Shown here piece by piece: positions 21,558 through 32,036 of a DNA stretch of 64,000 bases. Source of the stretch: Pyropia yezoensis (taxonomy: Eukaryota; Rhodophyta; Bangiophyceae; Bangiales; Bangiaceae). The notes below the pieces were generated by a model. That model was not told where the DNA came from. It ran no database searches and was given only the letters and a program-made list of their open reading frames with translations. Each line of letters opens with the position of its first letter. Positions within the stretch are counted from its first letter, which is position 1. Both the position numbers and the translations under genes were made by a program. Location: the NCBI GenBank assembly GCA_009829735.1, contig CM020619.1, positions 13,011,777-13,075,776 of the forward strand, read 5' to 3'.

Positions 21558-24268
21558 GCGCGTAATGTTAAAGCGTACGAGGTAGGACGTGCGGGGGGGC
21601 ACCTCCACCGCCCGCGCGTCGGCGGGGGGGATGACCCCCCCGCCGGTACACTCGTAGCTGACGGTCAGGCGGCGGGTGTCGCTGCCATCCCCGGCCGGGC
21701 GTGCGGCCATGGTCACCGTGATGCGGGGCGTGGCGGTCACCGATGCGGCGGGCCCCGTCGTCTCGGCCACCTCGCCGTCGGTGTCGTCCGCGTCGTCTGT
21801 GGCGTCGGCGGCCGCGTCGGCGGTGGCGTCGGCGGCCGCGTCGGCGTCGGCATCATCGGGCGTGTCGTACCGCCGGACGGTCAGGAGGAGCACGCCCGGC
21901 GACGCTGCCGCGGCGGCCGCGTCGGCGGCCGCCGCGGCGGCGCCCTTTGTCCCCCCCGGCCGCGGCGGCGGGGGCGTGGCGGGCAGGCGCAGCAGCTCCG
22001 CCGCCCGGAAGGACGCGTCGCCGACGGGGGCGTCGGACACGTACACGCCGGCGGCAAAGGTGAGGGTCAGCTCCAGCGGCGGGCCCGCCTCGTCGCCGCC
22101 GTCGGCGGGCCCCTCCCCGCCCGCACCCTCAGCCTCCTCGTCACTGGCATCGTCGGCCACCCCGGGGGTGGGAGAAAGCGCTGCTGCCGCCGCCGCCGCC
22201 GCCGCCGCGGGGCGGCGCGCCACTAGCAGCGCCGGCTTGGCACCCCCCTCGTACGCGGCGCCGTCGCCGAGCGCGGCGGCGGCCAGCACGGCGCCCACCC
22301 CACCGGCAGACGCGTCGTCCTTCTTGGACGCTGCCCCCCCAACGGCGGCGGCGTAGAGCGCATCGGGCTGGGGCCCGAGGCAGGCCGCCGCCGCCCCCGC
22401 CCGCCCACACCGGTCCACCCGGCTGCCGGCGGCGAGCGCCCCGTGGCTGGCCCCCACCTTGCCACACGTCCCGCCCGCCGCGTCAACAGCGGGGCGGGGG
22501 AGGAGCAGCCACGTGCCGGGCGGCTCCGCGGTGCGCGCCGTGCAGGCCGCCGAGGGGGGGGCACACGCGGCGGGGCGGAGGAGGTAGTGGCGCGCCAGGC
22601 GGGTGGACAGGGGCGCCGCCGGCCGCCCGTCGGCCGCCTCTGCAACGACGGCGGCGCGGGCGGTGGTGGGGATGTCCTTGGTCGTTGCCCCGTCGGGGGC
22701 GTCGGTCTCGTCGGGGTCGGCCGCGTCGCTCGCCTCTGCCGCTGCCCCGTCGCCGCCGTGGCCCTCCTTCTTCTCGCGCTCCTTGCCCTCTGCCTCCTTT
22801 TTGCGATTCCCGTCAGACTGGTCCTTATTGTCCTTGCCGTTCTTTGCCGCCGCCTTGGCCGCCGCCTCCTCCTCCTCCTCCTCCTCCTTGGCCGCCTTGT
22901 CCGCCTCCTTTTTGGCCTTTTTGGCCGCCTTTGCCGCCTTTTTCGCCGCCTTTTTCGCCGCCTTTTCCGCCGCCTTGCGCTCCTTCTTGGCCGCCTTGGC
23001 CGCCTTTTTCCGCGCCTTTTTGGCCTCCTTGCCGTCCCCCTCCCCTGACTCGTCGGCGCCCACCACCCGCGGCGGGCGCGCCACAACGTGCACGTTGCCC
23101 GACGCGCTCGTCGCCGACCGCGTCGTGCCGCTCAGCGTCAGCCGCTCCGTGCGGCAGTCCCGCCCGCCGCCGCCGCCGCCCCCACCCCTGCCACCACCCC
23201 CACCCCCACCGTCGCCGTCGCCCTGCCCGTCACCACCGCTCTCAGCGGGCGCCCTTCCCCCCGCCGCGGGCGCCAACTGCCGGCGCCCCCCGCCGGCGCC
23301 CCCGCCCCGCGGCGGGCGCTCACACACCACCACCTCCACCGACAGGCGCACGTCGGGGGTGCCGGCGCCGGTCACCTCGGCGACCTCGTACCACAGCGCG
23401 TCCGTCCGCAGGCACACCGCCACGGCGGCGGGGGCAACGGCGCGGAGGCCCCCGCCGCGGCCCGCCGCGTGCGCGCGGCACACGCCGTGCCCATTCACCT
23501 CCCCATCCCTGTCGCCGCCCCCCCCCGCCGCGTCTTCCTCCCCCCCCCCCCGCCCCTCCCCCTTCTTCCCCTGCTTCTTGCCGTCGCCGTCGGCGGTGCC
23601 GCCGCCGCCGGTGCCCCCCCCCCCGCCCCCCCGACACCCACAGCAGATGCCCTGGGAGCCCTTGACGCGCCGCTTCTTCTCCCCCGACGGGGCCCCCCCC
23701 GGGTAGGCCCACCCACACGCCGGCCGCTCGGCCCCGGCCCCGTCGGCACACGCGTTGGACGGGTGGAAGGGCCCCCGCCGGTTGCCCGCCGCGGTCGTCA
23801 CCGTCGCCCGCCCCGCGACGGTTCCCACCCGCTTCACCCCGTACCGCGTGACCGCCACCCGTGCCACCCTCACCGACACGTCGGCGTGCAGGCGGGGCAC
23901 CCCGGCCCGCCACCGCCCGTCGCCGCCGCTGCCGCCGCCGCCCCCATCCCCACCCCCAACCTCACCCCCATTGCCCCCCGACGGGGGGGGGCGCGTGTGG
24001 CCGCCGGCCGCGTCGTTGAGCGCCACCGTCGTGGCCACGCCGCCGGCGCCGGCGCCCGCCGGTAGGATGATGGCAAAGGCGCGGGCACAGCCGGGCGGGC
24101 CGGGCGTGTCTGTCGCACAGGGGTGGAGGGCGCCAAACGGGGCGGCCGCCTCGGCCAATGCCGCCGCCACTGTCGTTGCCACCGCCACTCCCGTTGCCGT
24201 TGCCGTTGCCGCTACCGTTGCCGTTGCCGTGACCGTGGCCGTTGCCACGGGCGTGGGGGTGGCCGTCG

Positions 24269-24301
<33 letters not shown>

Positions 24302-24401
24302 CGACGACGGCGGCGGCCACTGCCGCCACCGCCGCCACCATCACCGCCGTCGCCGCGCCCGGCGGGCGCGGCGCCCGAGCGCGCCGTGCCGACGGCGGCA
24401 T
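19920..24401 (-). CDS. HAP2: HAP2/GCS1 gamete membrane fusogen with large low-complexity insertions
   Basis: About 1493 residues in one exon. I start at the ATG at 24401 because a basic stretch (RRARAPRPPG) and a hydrophobic Ala/Val core follow, as in a signal peptide; another ATG lies at 24470. HAP2/GCS1 is the class II-like fusogen that merges gamete membranes. Supporting features are QGICCGCRG (residues 250-258), GTCGKVGASHGALAAGS with C646, followed by C665 and C674 in ACLGPQPDALY (the family pattern CxKIGxxxxaF..C..CL), a preceding HYLLRPAAC, PNCVARLADAATG, and CGCRSFWSLICYIGHGCW before one transmembrane helix at about 1062-1082. A tail of about 410 residues follows, very rich in Gly, Ala and His. 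A Lys/Ala/Glu block (about 22780-23040) interrupts the ectodomain, which is odd for a fusogen. Homopolymers, including 44 C at 20386-20429, make the exact tail uncertain. The family call rests on Cys patterns. Confidence 0.8.
20386..20429. repeat. 44-base C homopolymer inside the HAP2 tail
   Basis: Uninterrupted C on the plus strand, read as poly-Gly on the coding strand, followed by CCGCCA triplets. Its length is likely misestimated or variable. Any change not divisible by three would alter the HAP2 C-terminus. Confidence 0.9.
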
Positions 24402-26183
24402 GGTGGGTCTCCCGCCGCCGCTGCAGCTACTGGCGACGGCGGCCCGCCGCTGCCGCACCACTGAGCGCATCGAGGGGGGGCAGAGGGGGGGCGCGCTCGG
24501 TCCGTCCGACCACTTGGTGAGAGAAGACCGTGCGGTCACGGGGAAGGGGGGGGGGGGAAGGGGGGGGGGGGAATGGGGGGAGATTGGAGCAGGGGGACCA
24601 CCGGGAAAGAGCCCAGAGGGCACAAGGAAGGGGATGAGGGCTGCTGCAGCACCCGTCCGCCCCGGCGGGGAGGAGGGCGAGCGTCAGTCACGAGGGAGAC
24701 GACCACGCGCACCGGGCGCAGAGGCGACGGCGGCGGAAGGAAGGGCCGGCGGCAGGAGCTGCGAGTGGAGGGGTGGCCGCGGTTCCGGCACAACCGCGAA
24801 GGAAGGCCGCCCAGACGCCGCGAAACGTGCGCGGGAGAGCCCCCCGGGCGGGTGGGTCAGCCGCGGTCGCGCCCGCCCTGACACGGTCGAGCGCCACAAC
24901 AGCCGGCGACAAGGTGCGCCGCGGGGCCAACTTGAGGGGGGGGGGGTGGTGAAGGGGGGGGGGGTGGGACAGGGTGACGGCCAGCCGGAGAACCTCCCCC
25001 CCCGCCCCACACGCCTCGAAGCCCCCCGACCGCTGGTTGGCACTGCCGCCGCCGCTGCTGCCGCCGTCACCGCCAACAGAGCGATCGCACCACAAAAGCA
25101 GCCCCCACGTGGCCGCCCGACGGGCCAGCGGCGGTGGTGGCGGTGGCGGCGGCGGCGGCGGCGGCGGCGCGGTTGCACTCAATCAGGTCCCGCCGACAGC
25201 AGCCATCGTGGCGCCGTCCATGGTCATGTTGCTGCGCTTGGCGACCGTTGGGCACATAGACGGGCAGGGGGGAGGCGGGAGGCGGGGGGAGGGGGGGCGA
25301 GAGCGGGGGTGAGGGGGAGCGTGCCAAGGCGTAGGCAGCGAGGTGGGAGAGTGGGGGCGGCGAGCGGGCGACCCGTCGACGCAAATAAAATTGGCGCTAC
25401 GCACGGGTCGGCGGTAGCTCCCTCGACCGACGCACCGTCGGGCGGTGTGTCGTCGGCCTGGCACATGTCTCGAGAGGTCGACGCGCGAAGTTCCACGCAA
25501 GTCCTTTCCACTTAAGTACTTTTCGTGCTTGGGGTGAAAGAACCAGGTTGGGTCTCCGAGGACTCGCCGTTTAGAGGGGGATGGGGTATCCCACTCGGGT
25601 GAAGAGAAGGAGCGGAGGGACTGCATGGCATGGCTGGGGAGGGTGGGGGCGAAGAAGCAAGGCGCCGAGGGGGGAAGGCTGCAGGGGCCACAGCGGGCAG
25701 GGCGCCCGTGCGCTAAACATGACTGACCAGACGGAAAAGGAATACAGGACGCAGCAGGGCACGGCCGTGATGCGGAGGTGAAAGGGGGGAGAAAAGATGG
25801 AGCGCCGGGCCACGCACCACCGACCCTGTCCCCCTCACCCGCCCCACCCCTCGCCCACAACCCACCAGGCCGGGCAATTGGCAACAGCGTGCGCGAGGGC
25901 GGTCGCGGCAGCGAGTCGCAGCATCTATATACACTGCACACTGACGCACGGGAGAAAAAAATCAAGAAGCGAAGAAGCGCACAGCAAGAACTACACACGG
26001 GACGCAGCAGCACACCCACACAACCACCCCGCATAGAGAGCGAGGATGCCATCGTCAACCCCCCGCCCCCGCCGCCGCGCCTGCGCCCGTCCGTCCCCCG
26101 CGAAACGGTCGCCCGGAGCGAGCCGCCACTACTTCCCCCCCCACCGCCGCCGGCGGGGAGACGCCTTTGCGCCCCCGCGCGCC
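24402..26183. other. Intergenic between HAP2 and FBPase
   Basis: The part nearest HAP2 has G-rich runs (24542-24575, 24940-24965), so the HAP2 leader is C/T-rich. A GGC/GGT microsatellite occupies about 25130-25170. From 25380 to 26040 composition is more moderate with A-rich patches (AATAAA at 25384, GAGAAAAAAATC near 25951). No gene is supported; the frames are mutual shadows. The last 100 bases lie just past the FBPase stop. Confidence 0.4.
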
Positions 26184-27560
26184 TCAAAGCACGGGCAGGT
26201 GCGCACACACAAAGCCGTCAATGTCCTCGTCGAGCGTTACCCCCCGGGGCGGGGAGCGGCCGCCAAAGCTGCCCACGCTCCGCGCGGCGCTGGACGACCG
26301 GCGGAGGCACGCGTCAATGCTGTGGGTGCGGCGGAGGATGGCCATCGGGTCCGACTTGGGGCCCGACCCCCACGGGGCGGTCTTGAAGTGGGCGCAGCAC
26401 ATGCTCACGTCGTCCTCTGAGCCGATAAAGACGGGCACGCGGTGGTGGAGGCTCTCGGGCTGCACGTCCAGGATGGGCTTGCTGCCGGTGCTCGCCTGCC
26501 CCCCCGCCTGCTCGGTGACAAACGCGAGCGGGCCGGCCTCATATAGTAGCTTGAGCCGCCCGTTGGGACGCCCCGCGTGGGCGGGGTAGATGAAGACCCC
26601 CCCGTAGAGCAGCGTCCGGTGCACCTCGGGCACCATGGAGCCAATGTAGCGGCAGCTGCGGGGGTCCCCATCTGCCAACGTCGGCTCTTCCTTGAGCGTG
26701 TTGAGCATCTGCTTCGTGCGGGCGTCAAAGCTGGCGCAGTAGCCCTCATTGATGCTGTAGGTGGACCCCGCAAAGGGCACCTGGATGTGGGGGTGGGTCA
26801 AGACAAACTCGTTGAGGCTCGGGTCGAGAGTAAAACCGTCGACGCTGCCTTGCCCCGTCGTCAGCACCAGGACTGTAGCCGAGCCGTAGACAGCGTAGCC
26901 GGCGGCCACCAGCTGCCGCGCCGGCTGCAGCACGTCCTGGAGGCACGCGTCCTCCCCAGGGGTGAGCTGCCGAAACACCCCAAAGATGGAGCCCATATCC
27001 TTTGTGGGCGGGTCAGCCAAGCCGGTGAGGGGGTCAAACACGACGGCGTACTGGCCCGTGCCCGGGTCCTTGACGGTAATCGGCTCCTCACACTCCTCAC
27101 TGACGAGGAGGGAGCACGCGCGGGAGGCCGTGAGCGCCTTGATCCACGTGTCGTTGGCAGCGACGTTTGCCTCCCGCGCCGTCTTGGGGCCGCCCACCCG
27201 AGAGGGCAGGCCCAGCCGCCGCACCATGGAGCCCACCGCCTTGACCGAAAAGGTGACCGCCGATAGGAGGGTAACCAGGTCCATCAGGCTGTCCCCGGCC
27301 ATTCCCTCGCCCGTGGAAAAGTGGACGCCCTCCTCCAGCTGGTGAACCTGCTTCTGCGCCTCAGCAAACAGATGGGTGGTGAGTGTCCGCCCCACCGACG
27401 GGTGCAGCCGCGACGGGGAGGGCGGGGGCGACGGCGGCCGCCCGTGCCCGCCGCCGTCGTCACCGCCACCCCCGTCGCCGGGCGGGACCACGCCACCACG
27501 GCGCGGGGGGGCGTCCACGTCCATGGTCAGGCGCGCCAGCAGCGGCTCTGTGGAGTCCAT
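26184..27560 (-). CDS. FBP: Fructose-1,6-bisphosphatase-family protein with altered metal-binding motif
   Basis: A single exon of 458 residues starts at ATG (MDSTEPLLARL); no transit peptide is evident, so a cytosolic protein is likely. The family hydrolyses fructose-1,6-bisphosphate to fructose-6-phosphate in gluconeogenesis or the Calvin cycle. Clear family blocks are SEECEEPI, GSIFGVF, NEGYCASFDARTKQML, RYIGSMVPEVHRTLLYGG, LYEAGPLAFVTEQAGG (metal-ligand Glu at 341) and ILDVQPESLHHRVPVFIGS. The core motif, normally DPLDGSSN, reads DPLTGLADPPTKDMG. D176 is kept but the second Asp is T179 and the SSN loop is replaced, so one Mg ligand known from the pig enzyme (Asp121) is missing. Catalysis may be reduced, changed or lost. 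Residues 1-75 form a Pro/Gly-rich N-terminal extension, and about 40 residues extend the C-terminus past the usual end. Confidence 0.93.
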   Translation of the reverse strand: MDSTEPLLARLTMDVDAPPRRGGVVPPGDGGGGDDGGGHGRPPSPPPSPSRLHPSVGRTLTTHLFAEAQKQVHQLEEGVHFSTGEGMAGDSLMDLVTLLSAVTFSVKAVGSMVRRLGLPSRVGGPKTAREANVAANDTWIKALTASRACSLLVSEECEEPITVKDPGTGQYAVVFDPLTGLADPPTKDMGSIFGVFRQLTPGEDACLQDVLQPARQLVAAGYAVYGSATVLVLTTGQGSVDGFTLDPSLNEFVLTHPHIQVPFAGSTYSINEGYCASFDARTKQMLNTLKEEPTLADGDPRSCRYIGSMVPEVHRTLLYGGVFIYPAHAGRPNGRLKLLYEAGPLAFVTEQAGGQASTGSKPILDVQPESLHHRVPVFIGSEDDVSMCCAHFKTAPWGSGPKSDPMAILRRTHSIDACLRRSSSAARSVGSFGGRSPPRGVTLDEDIDGFVCAHLPVL

Positions 27561-28866
27561 GGCACCCCACGCCACGCCCGCGGTGGCCGCGATGCTTGGG
27601 GGAGGGTGCAAACAGGGGGAGAGTGCAAACAGGGGGAGAGAAGAGGGTGGGGGGGAGGGGTGGAAATCGCTGCTCTCGGCCAGAAGCACCGCCCGGGAGG
27701 GAGGGGGCGTCCTTTTACACCCCTCCGGTTATACGTGGAGGGAAAGGGGGCATCCCAGGGCAGGGGTGCCTGCCGAGCACGTCCTTCCTGCAAAATGGGA
27801 CAGGTGGGCTGGGGAAAGCAGAGATGTGGGGTGGGTAGCGCGAGTGCCCAGTCTGGGGGGGGGGGACTGGACCCACCCGCACAGAAGGAACAGGCGCGCC
27901 CACGCGCACGACGAGGGGAGGCGGGCCACACAACCACCACCGCCCGTCAGGGGGAGGGCCGAAAAGAGAGCGTGCCGCCCCTCCCGCCGCCACCACACCA
28001 ATGGCGCATCAGGCGCACCCCCCAAAAGACACATTCCAACACAAGCGAGCAGCTCCTCCGGCTCGCCCCCAACGCCCCCCCCCGAGCCCCCAACCCACGC
28101 AACACCCTCTCCCTCCCACACCAACTCGGCCCGCCGCGTACCGCCGCCCGGGCGGGCAACTGCCTATCGGCGGCCAGCAGCCCCGTGTGCCACGCAGAAA
28201 GCGACCAGGCGCGCCAGTGTTGACGGCCCTCCCTCACGCCCGTCCGCTTCCAGGTCACAGAGAGGCCTGGGATCCCGCTCCCCCCCCCCTTCTCCTCTCT
28301 CTCCCCCCAAGGCTATCCTGCTGGCCGCCGCTGGGCACTTGGTTGGCTCCCCGGCAGTGTGCTGTCCACGCCCGGGCGGCGGCCCACCGTCGTTTCCTGG
28401 CGCGTGCGCCGGCGGAAGACATGCCGACCGGCGCGGCGACGCGCGCCGCCTGTTCGCGACGCCCGCAGCTCGCACGAACCAATCGGAGAGGGAGACGGTT
28501 GGTGATCGAGATGCTCTTCCACACACCCTTGTCCGTTGGAGCATGTATCTCAGCCAACTCCACATGTGGAAGACACACTCGTGACTGGATGAGATTTTTG
28601 AAAAGAATTTTGCGATGTAACATCAATATAATTATATGTCACAATGGGCGACTTCATCGCTCTTCCCAACGAGCTGGGCACGTGTCGTCTCGGAGGAAGA
28701 ACACCGAGTCAGCCTGCCCACCTACAGTATCTCGCCTCGGGCTGTTACATGGCCAGCCCCATACAGCACCGCAAGTGTGTGGCCAAGTCAACAGGGCATG
28801 CTGCGAAAAGCACGGCCGCGGTGCCGTGACACCACCCAACACCCCTGCCTGAACACAGTAAGGCCC
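27561..28866. other. Intergenic
   Basis: Next to the FBPase start lies a duplicated GTGCAAACAGGGGGAGA unit (about 27607-27643), C/T-rich on the FBPase coding strand. The remainder, to the stop of the minus-strand gene at 28867, has only shadow frames. An AT-rich island at 28590-28640 (AATATAATTATATG) stands out against the GC-rich background but has no clear function. Confidence 0.4.
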
Positions 28867-31455
28867 TCAGGCCGTCACGGTGATCTGGTAGCTAAGCATG
28901 CGCAGCTGCACGGCGCCTTCCCCCCCCACACCCCGACGCATCACGCCCACCCGCAGCATCCCCACCAACGGCAGGTAATTACGCGTGCTGGTGTACACAT
29001 ACGCCCCCCCCCATCCGCCCTCCTCGGGTGGGTCACTCAACGACGCAACCCCCCCCAGCCCCCACGACGTGACCCGGTAGCGCGCATCCCACACGTCTGC
29101 CATCCGCACGCACCGGCCGTGGACCGTATCGGTACCGCCGGGCTCGTGCGCACGAAGCTTGACCGTCAAGGACAAGACACCGCCCAGGGGGATCGCCCGC
29201 AGCCCGCCGCTGCTGCTGCCGCCACCGCCGCCACCGCTGCCGTCACCGCGGGAAGTGGCCGGCGGGGATGGAGGGAGGGTGAGGGTGTGCGAAAACGCTG
29301 TGCCGTCCCAGACAAAGCTGAACGTTGGCGACAGCAACAGCCGGACGCCGCCCCCGCGGCTCGTGTCGGTCACCTCGAGGGAGTAGCGCGTGCTGGTGGG
29401 GCGGCGGAGGAGGGCGCCCATGGAACTGACCTTGCGGGGGGCAGGCAGTGGCAGCCGGGGGTGCGGGGGAAGGACGGGGGAGCGTGGGCGGTTCGACGGC
29501 TCACCGCCGCGGCCGTGGCTGCCAACAAAGGCAGGGCCTTTGCCATTGGCGCGGCGGTCAGCGCGTGGGCGAGGGTCGCCACGGTCGTCGCGGCCGACCT
29601 GGTCCGCACCCCCCGCCGGCATCGGCGGCCAGCCGTCACTGGCGGCAGTGGTAGGCAACGAGCTAACGCGCTCCCGCGAGGGACCACCACGGCCACTACC
29701 GGGGTGGTCATCACAGTTGCGCCAGCGATCGCTCTCGCGACGGTCACCGTCGCGGCTGCCGCGGTTGCGATCGCGGTCATGGTCGCGGCCGCGGTCGCTG
29801 TCTCGGTCTCGGTCCCGGTCCCGGTCCCGGTCCCGCCCACGGTCTCGGCGGCCTCGCAACCGCTCCCGCTTATGGCCGTGCCAGCTGCCTCCCCCACCCC
29901 CAGCGGCGGCGTCCCTCTCCCACCTATCGCGTCCCCCACGAGGTCGCGCCTCCGCGCGCCTCTTGGCCAATGGGCCGCTGGCGCCCCCCCCATGTCCGCT
30001 GCTGCTGCCGCTACTGCTGCTGCTGCTGCTGTCGCTGTCACTGTCACGGCTGGTCGATGAGCTGCTACACGAACCGCCACCGCGGCTGCACCGGACGCAG
30101 ACATTGTCGTCCCGACGGGCGCGTTCACCGCGGCGGCCGCGGCTGCGGCCACCACCAGCGGGCGCGCCGCTAGCCTTGTCGACCCCACGGTGCCGTCGGG
30201 ATGGCAACGGCGACACTACCACCCGACGCAGCCGACGACGCGGCGGCGTCGGCGCGGGCAGTGCACTGCTGCTTCCCGAACTACTGCTCAGCGCACCAGA
30301 AAGGGTCCCGTCATCGGCGGTCGCCCCCGACTCGTCCGTGGCATCGTCCATAGCCTCTCCGGATCTCGAGACGCCGGCCGGTGGGGTGGGGAGAGCAGGG
30401 ATGGGCGGCAGCGGTGGCAAAGGTGGCAATGGTGGAAGCGGCTGCTGCCGCCGCCGCCGCTTGGCCACAGGGCCAGAGGGGGCCGGCGACGAGGCCGGCG
30501 CGGCTGCCGGTGGGTGGGCGTCTGAGGCCCACCCTTCTGCAACAGTCTCCCCATCGTCGCTCATGGCCGCAGCCCCGGCGGCGGCCGCAGCGGGGGCGGC
30601 GATGGTGGCGGGGGCGGCGATGGTGGCGGGGGCGGCGATGGTGGAGGGGGAGGCAGAGGCGTCCCCCCCCCCATTGGCGGCCGACCCCCCCCGCCCCAGC
30701 TCGGGGGCCGCGGTGGCATGGGCGGCACCCGCAGCTGCCCCTGCGCCCCCCCCCTCCACCTTAATGACCGCGTCCGACCACAGACCGTCGGTCGCCTCCG
30801 CCTCCGCCCCAGCCCCTCCCCCCTCCGCTCCCGCCCCCGCGCCCTGCTCTGTACTCCTCGCCATGGCCGCGGCGGCCGAAAGCGCTAGCCGCATCTCTTT
30901 CCGCAAGCGGGCAGCCTCGGCATTGGCAGCGGCAGCCACCCCACCCAGCCGGTGAGCCTCCCCCGCCTGGCGTGCCGCCTCGGCCTGTGCCCGGGCGGTC
31001 GCGGCGGTCGCGGCGGTGAGCTCTTCGCGGAGGCCCTCGGCGACGCCCACCGCCGCGTCGGCACGAAGGCGGGCGACGGCCAGCGCCGCTACTGCCGCTT
31101 GGTCTTTGGAATCGTCTGCGGCCGCCGCAGTGGTTTTGGCCGACGCCGCCGCCACGGCGCGGCGCAGGTCGGCCGCGTGGCTCGCGGCGGCGACGCGGGC
31201 GGCGGCGGCAGCCTCCCGCGCCGCCACGCGGAGACGCGCATTCTCCACCTCGAGCAGCTCCGCCTTGGTCAGCAGCTCCGTATTGACCGCACACCCTGGG
31301 CATGAGCGTCTGTTCTGGCCGCGGCTCCCTCCGCCACCACCTCTGTCGTCGCCACCGCTGCCGCCACCGCGACCACCACCGCTGCCGCCGCCGCCGCCGC
31401 CGCCGCCACCGCCGCCACCACCACCATCACGAGGGCGGTCCGCGTGGACTACCAT
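28867..31455 (-). CDS. Coiled-coil / RD-repeat protein with unknown C-terminal domain
   Basis: A single exon of 862 residues starts at the ATG at 31455 (MVVHADRPRD); the frame is open further upstream without ATG. Order: Gly-rich N-terminus (1-35); a CxxC in RRSCPGCAVN; a long Ala/Glu/Arg coiled coil (about 45-200, e.g. AELLEVENARLRVAAREA); Ala/Pro/Ser-rich linker with basic clusters (AKRRRRQQPLPPLPPLPPLP); Ser-rich tract; an Arg-Asp dipeptide block (RGRDRDRDRDRDRDSDRGRD) as in RS/RD splicing and RNA-associated proteins; and a folded-looking C-terminal part (about the last 170 residues, STRYSLEVTDTSRGGGVRLL through RMLSYQITVTA) with beta-strand pattern. I do not recognise this C-terminal domain. 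A nuclear RNA-related role is inference from the RD block and basic clusters only. Confidence 0.68.
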   Translation of the reverse strand: MVVHADRPRDGGGGGGGGGGGGGGSGGGRGGGSGGDDRGGGGGSRGQNRRSCPGCAVNTELLTKAELLEVENARLRVAAREAAAAARVAAASHAADLRRAVAAASAKTTAAAADDSKDQAAVAALAVARLRADAAVGVAEGLREELTAATAATARAQAEAARQAGEAHRLGGVAAAANAEAARLRKEMRLALSAAAAMARSTEQGAGAGAEGGGAGAEAEATDGLWSDAVIKVEGGGAGAAAGAAHATAAPELGRGGSAANGGGDASASPSTIAAPATIAAPATIAAPAAAAAGAAAMSDDGETVAEGWASDAHPPAAAPASSPAPSGPVAKRRRRQQPLPPLPPLPPLPPIPALPTPPAGVSRSGEAMDDATDESGATADDGTLSGALSSSSGSSSALPAPTPPRRRLRRVVVSPLPSRRHRGVDKASGAPAGGGRSRGRRGERARRDDNVCVRCSRGGGSCSSSSTSRDSDSDSSSSSSSGSSSGHGGGASGPLAKRRAEARPRGGRDRWERDAAAGGGGGSWHGHKRERLRGRRDRGRDRDRDRDRDRDSDRGRDHDRDRNRGSRDGDRRESDRWRNCDDHPGSGRGGPSRERVSSLPTTAASDGWPPMPAGGADQVGRDDRGDPRPRADRRANGKGPAFVGSHGRGGEPSNRPRSPVLPPHPRLPLPAPRKVSSMGALLRRPTSTRYSLEVTDTSRGGGVRLLLSPTFSFVWDGTAFSHTLTLPPSPPATSRGDGSGGGGGGSSSGGLRAIPLGGVLSLTVKLRAHEPGGTDTVHGRCVRMADVWDARYRVTSWGLGGVASLSDPPEEGGWGGAYVYTSTRNYLPLVGMLRVGVMRRGVGGEGAVQLRMLSYQITVTA

Positions 31456-32036
31456 GTGAGGGTGGCCAGCGAGAATAAAGAGGGGGGGACACGAGGGAAG
31501 AAAGGAAGAACCAAGGTCGGAGGGAGGGACACGTGTGGCCGACCGCGACCGGCCGGCGACAGCCGAGCCAGAGCGGCCCCGCAGGACGGGCACTATCTCT
31601 TGATCAAACTTTCATCGATTTTAGCGACGTAAAATGAATATATCAATGTTTCGCAGTACCTGCAACACCATTCAAGAGGATCAAAGGCTCCCGTGAACGC
31701 GATCAAGAGGGGGGCCTGTCCGAGCCTGTACTGTACGCGGTACTCAAGGTCCCGCCTGTGCCGCTTCCACGTCGCAGTAACGACAGGGCGGCCTGCGTGC
31801 CACTCTCCTCCCGACGCCCGGTGGGCAGCGTCTGCCCCCAACGGCAGCGGAACGGCTCAGCCCCTTCTGCTGCATACGTTGGGTAGTGCGACGTGTTCAA
31901 GGCGGCTTCCCGCGTGGCTCCGAGCGTTTCGCCAGGGTGCGGCTGGAGTGGCGAACTGCTGGGGTGGTCGCTGCTCCTTGCACCCCCTTCCCTCCTTCAA
32001 GCGACCTCATACCTGCCCCTTGTCCAGTCCGTGTCC
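31456..32036. other. Intergenic between divergent genes
   Basis: Shared upstream region of the RD-repeat gene (minus) and the small membrane protein (plus). AATAAA occurs at 31483, and an AT-rich patch at 31605-31665 contains AATGAATATATC. A GTAC pair (CTGTACTGTACGCGGTAC) lies at about 31727. A C/T-rich leader ends in TTGTCCAG just before the ATG at 32037; it could be a 5'-UTR acceptor. Confidence 0.4.
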
